Source: Clostridia bacterium
GTDB taxonomy: Bacteria > Bacillota > Clostridia > Oscillospirales > CAG-272
NCBI GenBank assembly: GCA_017455945.1
Contig: JAFTLM010000192.1
Coordinates: 1-12,242 of the forward strand
Length of the DNA: 12,242 nucleotides
Direction: 5' to 3'
This document shows, piece after piece, positions 7,752 through 12,242 of the stretch. A program made the translations under genes and the position numbers. Below the pieces are notes generated by a model that saw only the letters and a list, made by a program, of their open reading frames with translations, ran no database searches and was not told the origin of the DNA. The stretch's first letter is position 1. Each line of letters begins with the position of its first letter.

Positions 7752-8879
7752 ATGAAAAAAATCTTATCGTGCATACTGGCAATTATATTATTTATCAGCG
7801 ATTTCGGCGTCTTCACAGCAAACGCAGGTTCGCTTTCGCTGTCTGCTGAAAGCGCAATACTGATAGATGCTGACAGCGGAAGGGTTCTATATCAAAAAAA
7901 CGCTTTTGTAAGGCTGCCTATGGCATCAACCACAAAGATTATGACTGCGTTGGTTGCCATAGAAAGCGGAAATATCGACAGAGCGGTTAAGATAGACAAC
8001 CGTGCAAGAGGCGTTGAAGGCTCTTCGATTTATCTTGCCGACGGTGAAGTGCTGTCTATGCGGGATTTGGTGTACGCACTGTTGCTGGCGTCGGCTAACG
8101 ATGCGGCGGCTGCCATAGCTTTTGAAATTTCGGGAAGCATAGAAGATTTTGCCATTCTGATGAACCAAAAAGCCGACGAGCTTGGACTGACGTCCACGCA
8201 TTTTGTAAATCCCCACGGTCTGCACGCTGAAGAGCATTACACCACCGCCTATGATTTGGCAAAAATCACGGCGGAGGCATTGAAAAACGAAATTTTTCTT
8301 GAAATATGCTCATCAAAAACCAAGAAAATCCCATTGAACGTTAATGAAGGAACTCGGTATCTCACGAACCACAACAAGCTTCTGCGTTCATACAATGGGT
8401 GCATAGGTGTCAAAACAGGGTTCACAAAAAAAAGCGGACGCTGTCTTGTAAGTGCGGCTGAACGTGAGGGTTTGCGGCTTGTGGCAGTAACTCTTAATGC
8501 CCCGGACGACTGGCGGGATCATACCGCTATGCTCGACTTTGGATTTGAGCGTTACACAAGGCTTGATATTGCGAAGCCCGGAGCATTCAGCACGGTGCTT
8601 CCGCTTTCAGGCGGTGACCTGCCCAACCTGACGGCGGTAAACCGCGACAGTATCTCCGCACTTCTCACAGCCTCCCACGGTGAAATAAGCCACAAAATCG
8701 AGGCGATTCGCCCACTGACGGCACCTGTAAAAGACGGTGATATTGTAGGACGGGTGATTTTTTACGAAAACGGAAAAGAAATAGCAGCTTCACCGCTTAT
8801 TGCGGAAAACGGTGTAAAAGCCGCCCCCCAAAAATTTAATTTTTTTGAATGGTTGAAAAGACTTTTTAACAAGAAATAA
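7752..8879 (+). CDS. dacF: D-alanyl-D-alanine carboxypeptidase, DacF type (peptidase S11, PBP5 family)
   Basis: Low-molecular-weight penicillin-binding protein that trims the terminal D-Ala from peptidoglycan stem peptides outside the membrane. The 375 residues start with a signal peptide (basic MKK, hydrophobic core at about 4-20, likely cleavage after TANA at 26). The active-site motifs are in order: SxxK Ser59-Thr-Thr-Lys62, SxN Ser114-Ala-Asn116 and KTG 221-223. After the catalytic domain comes a beta-rich C-terminal domain, then a basic/aromatic end (FFEWLKRLFNKK) that can act as an amphipathic membrane anchor. In Bacillus, dacF is a forespore gene affecting cortex cross-linking. Here its place after gerW fits such a role but does not prove it, since vegetative homologues look alike. 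Its SD lies in a hairpin. Confidence 0.94.
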   Translation: MKKILSCILAIILFISDFGVFTANAGSLSLSAESAILIDADSGRVLYQKNAFVRLPMASTTKIMTALVAIESGNIDRAVKIDNRARGVEGSSIYLADGEVLSMRDLVYALLLASANDAAAAIAFEISGSIEDFAILMNQKADELGLTSTHFVNPHGLHAEEHYTTAYDLAKITAEALKNEIFLEICSSKTKKIPLNVNEGTRYLTNHNKLLRSYNGCIGVKTGFTKKSGRCLVSAAEREGLRLVAVTLNAPDDWRDHTAMLDFGFERYTRLDIAKPGAFSTVLPLSGGDLPNLTAVNRDSISALLTASHGEISHKIEAIRPLTAPVKDGDIVGRVIFYENGKEIAASPLIAENGVKAAPQKFNFFEWLKRLFNKK

Positions 8880-8887
8880 AGGATTTT

Positions 8888-9613
8888 ATGGAAAAAATAC
8901 GACTTCAAAAATTTTTCACCGATTGCGGTGTGCTTTCACGCAGAGCGGCAGAGGCTGAAATTGCCGCAGGCAAAGTGAAGGTAAACGGCGAAATCGCCGA
9001 AACCGGACAAAAAATTGACCCCGAAACCGACACGGTAGAATACAAGGGAAAAATAATAAACACCTATGAAAAGCCCCATTATACTTACGTTATGCTCAAC
9101 AAGCCGAGAGGCTATCTCTCCAGCGTAAAGGACGACCGCGGAAGAAAATGCGTTACCGAGCTTGTTGAAGATGCGGGCGTGAGGCTTTATCCTGTAGGAC
9201 GTCTTGATATGGACTCAGAAGGGCTTCTGCTGATGACCAACGACGGCGAGCTCACCAACAAGCTTACACACCCCAAACACGAAATACCTAAAATTTATCA
9301 CGTGAAAATAAAAGGAAAGGTAACGGAAGAACAGGTCAAAGCGTTATCTAAGCCTATGAACATAGACGGCTACACAATTCTGCCGGTAGAGACCAAACTG
9401 ATATCTATAAAGCAGGATTATTCTGTGCTTGAAATGATCTTATACGAGGGCAGAAACCGCCAAATAAGAAAGATGTGCGAGCAGACAGAGCTTAAAATCC
9501 TTCGTCTCTGCCGCATTGCAATCGGAAACGTAAAGCTGGGTGAATTAGCCCCGGGCAAATGGAAATATCTCAACAAAACCCAGGTTTCATATTTAAAAGG
9601 ACTAAAACCCTAA
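8888..9613 (+). CDS. rluB: Pseudouridine synthase, RsuA/RluB/RluE family
   Basis: Converts a specific uridine in ribosomal RNA to pseudouridine. The 241 residues begin with an S4 RNA-binding domain (RLQKFFTDCGVLSRRAAE, 5-22, and KVKVNGE, 29-35). The catalytic domain has YVMLNKPRGYLSS (67-79) and GRLDMDSEGLLLMTNDG (104-120), with Asp107 as the catalytic aspartate. EGRNRQIRKM is the family's late motif. The substrate base cannot be told from sequence. In Firmicutes near scpAB and dac genes this is usually RluB (23S rRNA), hence the tentative symbol. AAAGGA (8878-8883) overlaps the dacF stop, leaving an eight-base gap and a short four-base SD spacing. Confidence 0.92.
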   Translation: MEKIRLQKFFTDCGVLSRRAAEAEIAAGKVKVNGEIAETGQKIDPETDTVEYKGKIINTYEKPHYTYVMLNKPRGYLSSVKDDRGRKCVTELVEDAGVRLYPVGRLDMDSEGLLLMTNDGELTNKLTHPKHEIPKIYHVKIKGKVTEEQVKALSKPMNIDGYTILPVETKLISIKQDYSVLEMILYEGRNRQIRKMCEQTELKILRLCRIAIGNVKLGELAPGKWKYLNKTQVSYLKGLKP

Positions 9614-9626
9614 GAAAGGATATACA

Positions 9627-10049
9627 ATGCTTAAAGTTTTACCTATACAGACAAAAGAAGAACAAGAGCTTGCTATGCAAAAGTGCGGTATCACCTACAG
9701 ACCCGATGCTCTGGCATATCTTGCTACGGTGGACGATGTTTTTGTGGGCGTATGTCAATTCAAGCTTACCCCAAACGGAGGAGAGGTCTACGACATTGCA
9801 CTTCTCCCCGACAAGGATGATTTTGAGGCTATGTTCGTTATGGGACGTGCCGCACTCAACTTTATCGACCTTTGCGGTGTTCACTACGCAAAATACGTAT
9901 CCGATAAAATTGACGTGGGACTTTTGCGTGCCATTGGCTTTGAAAAAAATGCGGACGGAATATACGATATTGACCTGACCGACTTTTTCAAGCACCCCTG
10001 CCAACACCACAAGGACGGTCCCCATCCCTGCGATACACCCAAGAAATAA
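9627..10049 (+). CDS. Small GNAT-fold-like protein with a Cys/His-rich C-terminal tail
   Basis: A 140-residue protein resembling a reduced GNAT acetyltransferase. Visible are a strand-like FVGVCQFKLTPNGGEVYDIALLPD (39-62), a helix with DFEAMFVMGRAALNFIDLCGV (65-85) and a terminal LLRAIGFEKNADGIYDIDL (99-117), the usual GNAT end. The acetyl-CoA pyrophosphate-binding Q/RxxGxG/A loop is not obvious, so enzymatic activity is uncertain. The last 20 residues are unusual: HPC at 123-125, HH at 127-128 and HPC at 133-135, a possible metal-binding tail. AAAGGA (9615-9620) precedes the ATG, 13 bases after the pseudouridine synthase. It is the last gene of the cluster, before the terminator. Confidence 0.65.
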   Translation: MLKVLPIQTKEEQELAMQKCGITYRPDALAYLATVDDVFVGVCQFKLTPNGGEVYDIALLPDKDDFEAMFVMGRAALNFIDLCGVHYAKYVSDKIDVGLLRAIGFEKNADGIYDIDLTDFFKHPCQHHKDGPHPCDTPKK

Positions 10050-10096
10050 GTTCGACTTTTTACACCGAAAAGTTATAATTATTTTCTCTTTTTTAC

Positions 10097-10147
10097 AAAA
10101 AGCTTGATTTAATTGTAAATTTTTACCAATTAAATCAAGGCTTTTTT
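10097..10147. terminator. Rho-independent terminator ending the lon-to-GNAT cluster
   Basis: CTTGATTTAATTG (10103-10115) pairs perfectly with CAATTAAATCAAG (10127-10139) around an 11-base loop. The stem can be lengthened by AAAAGC/GCTTTT with one bulged G, and a run of six T follows (10142-10147). The matching A run on the left makes it symmetrical enough to act in both directions. Confidence 0.85.
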
Positions 10148-10172
10148 GTTTATTATTTCAGCTGGAAACCAC

Positions 10173-10201
10173 TTGCAATTTCTTCCAAAATATGGTAAAA
10201 T
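10173..10201 (+). promoter_or_regulatory. Promoter of spo0A
   Basis: TTGCAA (10173-10178) and TAAAAT (10196-10201) are 17 bases apart, and TGG (10193-10195) provides an extended -10. This is a vegetative (sigma-A type) promoter. The expected start near 10208 gives a leader of about 36 bases. No sigma-H type promoter was recognised. Confidence 0.7.
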
Positions 10202-10243
10202 ATTACAGTAATCAAAAACAGCTAACAAAAAAGGAGAAAAATT

Positions 10244-11023
10244 ATGACAAACACAAATGCCAAAATTCTTATCGCAGACGAGAACCCAATGCAGAGACAA
10301 GCCCTCAAGGAAGGATTGAAAAACGCAGGCTTCAGAAACGTAGACGACGCAATAGACGGCGAAGATGCACTTATCAAAATAAACCGCTATCACCCCGATA
10401 TAGTGCTGGTGGACCTCTGCCTTTCAAAGCTTGACGGCATAGGGGTGTTGAGGAACAGCAAGCAAATAAACTTCGGAAGCGACACTCCACCATCTTTCAT
10501 TATCTTCTCTGTATTTGCAAACTCAAATACTTTTGTGGAAGCCGCCAACGCAGGTGCCGAGCTTTGTCTCATGAAGCCATACAACACTGCGAGTTTGTGT
10601 GAACATATAAACGCAATTCTACGCAACAGAGAAAAAGGTATCGTATCTGCACCAAGCGAAAACCAAACGCCCGACATTGAAACCCAGGTTAATAAAATAA
10701 TCCACCAGATAGGCGTCCCCGCACACATAAAGGGATATCAGTATCTCCGAAGTGCAATTCTCATGACTATCAAGGACAGCGACATCATCAATTCTGTCAC
10801 AAAGGTGCTCTACCCCACCGTGGCAAAGCAATACCAAACTACCACCAGCCGCGTTGAGCGTGCCATTCGTCACGCAATCGAGGTCGCGTGGGACAGAGGC
10901 GACGTGGATACCCTCAACAGCTATTTCGGATACACCATACAAAACAACCGCGGAAAGCCTACCAATAGCGAGTTTATTGCGATGATCGCGGATAATTTGA
11001 GGCTCAAATATAAAATTAAATAA
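10244..11023 (+). CDS. spo0A: Sporulation transcription factor Spo0A
   Basis: Response regulator that, once phosphorylated, switches on entry into sporulation and represses growth-phase genes. The 259 residues have a receiver domain (about 6-125) with the acidic pair Asp12-Glu13, phospho-acceptor Asp57 (IVLVD), Ser89 and Lys111 (LMKPY). A linker at about 126-150 follows. The Spo0A DNA-binding domain (about 151-256) shows IIHQIGVPAHIKGYQYLR, VTKVLYPTVAKQY, then the recognition-helix region TTSRVERAIRHAIEVAWDRG and KPTNSEFIAMIADNLRL. This domain is nearly as in Bacillus subtilis, so DNA recognition should be unchanged. The start follows AAGGAG (10231-10236) at seven bases. It stands alone between two terminators, whereas in most Firmicutes spo0A follows spoIVB. 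No kinase or phosphorelay gene is in the window. Confidence 0.95.
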   Translation: MTNTNAKILIADENPMQRQALKEGLKNAGFRNVDDAIDGEDALIKINRYHPDIVLVDLCLSKLDGIGVLRNSKQINFGSDTPPSFIIFSVFANSNTFVEAANAGAELCLMKPYNTASLCEHINAILRNREKGIVSAPSENQTPDIETQVNKIIHQIGVPAHIKGYQYLRSAILMTIKDSDIINSVTKVLYPTVAKQYQTTTSRVERAIRHAIEVAWDRGDVDTLNSYFGYTIQNNRGKPTNSEFIAMIADNLRLKYKIK

Positions 11024-11058
11024 AAAAAGCACTCTTGATTTAGATCAAGAGTGCTTTT
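11024..11058. terminator. Bidirectional terminator between spo0A and the 128-residue gene
   Basis: AGCACTCTTGAT (11028-11039) and ATCAAGAGTGCT (11044-11055) form a perfect 12-pair stem with a TTAG loop, extended by A/T pairs on both sides. It starts right after the spo0A stop. A/T runs on both flanks suit termination from either side. The right arm also encodes the last codons and stop of the minus-strand gene. Confidence 0.92.
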
Positions 11059-11431
11059 CAAATGCCAAGCTTTCTTCAAGACGGCGGGTTGTCTCATCGT
11101 TGTACGTAGAGAAAATATAGATATCCCTGCCATACTTTTGCATTTTGGAAATATAAGCTTCTAAAGGATTATCCGCATCAAGACGCTCGGTAATTCCGAA
11201 AAGAAGGATAGGACGGGTGTCATCTTCAGACGCCTTGTGCTTTTCAAGAAGCGTCATAAATCCTGCCAAATGGTACAAAATCACGTCACTCAGTCCAAGG
11301 CAGTAAGGAAACGTGCTGTCAGCGTTATAAATACTGCCGTCAAACTCAAAGCTGCTCATATAGCCATCCTTTTCGAGAATGGATTGCGTTTCTTCTTTAC
11401 TGTATTTTCCGATAAAAAGCTTGGATTTCAT
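11045..11431 (-). CDS. Uncharacterised 128-residue protein
   Basis: I do not recognise this family. The 128 residues look like a soluble cytoplasmic alpha/beta protein: there is no signal peptide and no clear membrane segment. The region CLGLSDVILYHLAGFMTLLEKHK (44-66) is a likely amphipathic or hydrophobic helix. Strand-like RPILLFGI (73-80) and DIYIFSTY (103-110) flank a charged helix (about 88-101). A final helix, NDETTRRLEESLAFEK (111-126), ends the chain. No catalytic motif stands out. Evidence that it is a real gene: AAGAGGT (11444 to 11438) six bases before the ATG, a perfect upstream promoter, a strong terminator at its end, and sensible codon use. It is transcribed alone, convergent with spo0A. 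Coordinates are supported by promoter, SD and terminator together, but the function is unknown. Confidence 0.8.
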   Translation of the reverse strand: MKSKLFIGKYSKEETQSILEKDGYMSSFEFDGSIYNADSTFPYCLGLSDVILYHLAGFMTLLEKHKASEDDTRPILLFGITERLDADNPLEAYISKMQKYGRDIYIFSTYNDETTRRLEESLAFEKHS

Positions 11432-11471
11432 ATTACGACCTCTTAACTATTATTTCGCTCTACCAAAAAAT

Positions 11472-11500
11472 ATTATATCACAAAACCAACCGCCTGTCAA
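11472..11500 (-). promoter_or_regulatory. Perfect consensus promoter of the 128-residue gene
   Basis: On the minus strand TTGACA (11500 to 11495) and TATAAT (11477 to 11472) match the vegetative consensus in all twelve positions, with the ideal 17-base spacer and a TGA extension of the -10. Thirteen bases around the -10 (TGTGATATAATAT) are identical to those of the lon promoter. The expected start near 11465 leaves a leader of about 35 bases. Confidence 0.88.
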
Positions 11501-11519
11501 TTACAAACTCATCTTTATT

Positions 11520-11550
11520 CTACAAACAAACCGAACCGTAGGGTTCAGTC
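11520..11550 (-). terminator. Terminator after the SGNH hydrolase gene
   Basis: Read on the minus strand, ACTGAACC (11549 to 11542) pairs with GGTTCGGT (11537 to 11530), eight pairs including one G-U, around a four-base loop. A T-rich tract TTTGTTTGT follows. It lies about 11 bases past the stop codon at 11561 and upstream of the promoter of the next minus-strand gene, so the two genes are separate units. Confidence 0.65.
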
Positions 11551-11560
11551 CGGTTATTAT

Positions 11561-12242
11561 TTATTCGGTATAATTTCTGTAAGCTTTTTCTTTCAAGAAG
11601 TCATCTATCGCAGACTGGATTCCTGCCATTTCGCTTTCGCTTGCAAAGACCTCCGCGTAATTTGTTGTTTTGTCCCCATAAGTATAATACTTTTTCTTAA
11701 ACTCATCAAAGGTTCGGTACGCCGAATGATCGCAAAGGCTGTCGTCTCCGCAGAATGCGTAGCTTTGACCCAATGCAGGCTTATTTGTAAGTGCGGAATA
11801 GGTCATAAGTGTGGTAATATATCCAGCAAGCTGATTCGGATGATATCCGTCGCTCTCGCTCTTACTGACCACAAAGCTATTCTGATTATAAGTAAACCCG
11901 GAATTCGGTATCTCGATGCTTCCGTCAAGTATTCCCTTTACAACTCCGCCCCAGTCAACTATAATGCATCCCTGTTCTTCTGCCCATTTAAGTTTGGAAA
12001 GCGCCTCAGTCAAAACCGTACCGTTGTTAATAACTCCGTAATGTCTTGCCGGGACAAGAATGGCAATCTGAACTTTCGGATTTCCGTCTCTGAAGAATTC
12101 CATCATCGTTTCAATAGTTGCTTTAAACTCAGCAACGTCGTCACCGCTTCCAAGCCCCAGAATTACGTAGTCATAATCCATGTCTTTTATATATGACAAA
12201 TGATCTACTCCGTTACAGCCTCTGTTTGCACTGCAATTTCGG
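11561..12242 (-). CDS. SGNH/GDSL-type hydrolase, C-terminal part, cut by window edge
   Basis: Likely serine esterase or acetylesterase of the SGNH superfamily, acting on an acyl ester, possibly on polysaccharide. The frame is open to the right edge, so the start and the catalytic Ser block lie outside. A TTG at 12199 is merely internal. About 227 residues are visible. DYVILGLGSGDD places the oxyanion block (GxGDD in place of the usual GxND) at 12151-12137. The catalytic Asp-x-x-His is in DGYHPN (Asp at 11851-11849, His at 11842-11840), followed by the typical QLAGYITTLMTYSALT. Between them WAEEQGCIIVDWGG is the usual helix-strand pair. Several cysteines (NC, GC, FCGDDSLC) hint at an exported protein with disulfides. 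The signal region is not visible. Confidence 0.75.
   Translation of the reverse strand, partial: RNCSANRGCNGVDHLSYIKDMDYDYVILGLGSGDDVAEFKATIETMMEFFRDGNPKVQIAILVPARHYGVINNGTVLTEALSKLKWAEEQGCIIVDWGGVVKGILDGSIEIPNSGFTYNQNSFVVSKSESDGYHPNQLAGYITTLMTYSALTNKPALGQSYAFCGDDSLCDHSAYRTFDEFKKKYYTYGDKTTNYAEVFASESEMAGIQSAIDDFLKEKAYRNYTE

Noticed and set aside
10051..10057. AGTCGAA (minus strand) as a Spo0A box upstream of spo0A
   Set aside because: Only six of seven bases match, it sits before the preceding terminator and about 140 bases upstream of the spo0A promoter; too weak to list as a feature.
10619..11032. Minus-strand open frame of 137 codons inside the spo0A 3' half
   Set aside because: Antisense to the highly conserved Spo0A DNA-binding domain, and it begins within the terminator hairpin.
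12197..12199. TTG as start of the SGNH hydrolase gene
   Set aside because: The frame continues open to the right edge with plausible sequence (Cys-containing, then HLSYIKD), and the catalytic Ser block must lie further upstream, so the true start is outside.

Overview
The window reads as chromosomal DNA of a Gram-positive, spore-forming member of the Clostridia, probably in the Ruminococcaceae/Oscillospiraceae area. The basis is gene content and order: lon-engB, scpA-scpB, ytfI-ytfJ(gerW)-dacF-rluB, and a clear Spo0A. SD sequences are strong AGGAG types, genes are tightly packed and base composition is moderate. This is inference from protein character; no species can be named.

Layout. (1) Positions 1-1003, minus strand: the N-terminal two thirds of a fatty-acid kinase FakA (DAK2 type), running off the left edge. 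(2) Positions 1004-1258: a divergent control region with a promoter for each direction and two Spo0A-box-like heptamers. (3) Positions 1259-10049, plus strand: ten genes with gaps of 60 bases or less and no visible terminator between them: Lon protease, GTPase EngB, an M50 membrane protease, ScpA, ScpB, a DUF2953 protein, a GerW/YtfJ protein, a DacF-like D,D-carboxypeptidase, an RsuA/RluB-type pseudouridine synthase and a small GNAT-like protein with a Cys/His tail. A hairpin terminator follows at about 10097-10147. (4) Positions 10173-11058: spo0A as a single-gene unit with its own promoter and a strong bidirectional terminator. (5) Positions 11045-11500, minus strand: an unrecognised 128-residue protein behind a perfect consensus promoter. 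(6) Positions 11520-12242, minus strand: the C-terminal part of an SGNH/GDSL hydrolase, cut by the right edge, with its own terminator.

Functionally, the long cluster joins protein quality control (Lon, M50 protease), ribosome maturation (EngB, the pseudouridine synthase), chromosome segregation (ScpAB, the SMC partners) and envelope/spore functions (DacF, GerW/YtfJ). Spo0A, the master regulator of sporulation entry, sits just downstream but apart from its usual spoIVB neighbour. No mobile element, CRISPR array, tRNA or rRNA gene was seen. The genes are mostly ordinary core genes. I did not find a clearly new multi-gene system. The points most worth a second look are the 128-residue orphan with its ideal promoter, the hairpin that covers the dacF ribosome binding site, the putative Spo0A boxes at fakA/lon, and the Cys/His tail of the GNAT-like protein.
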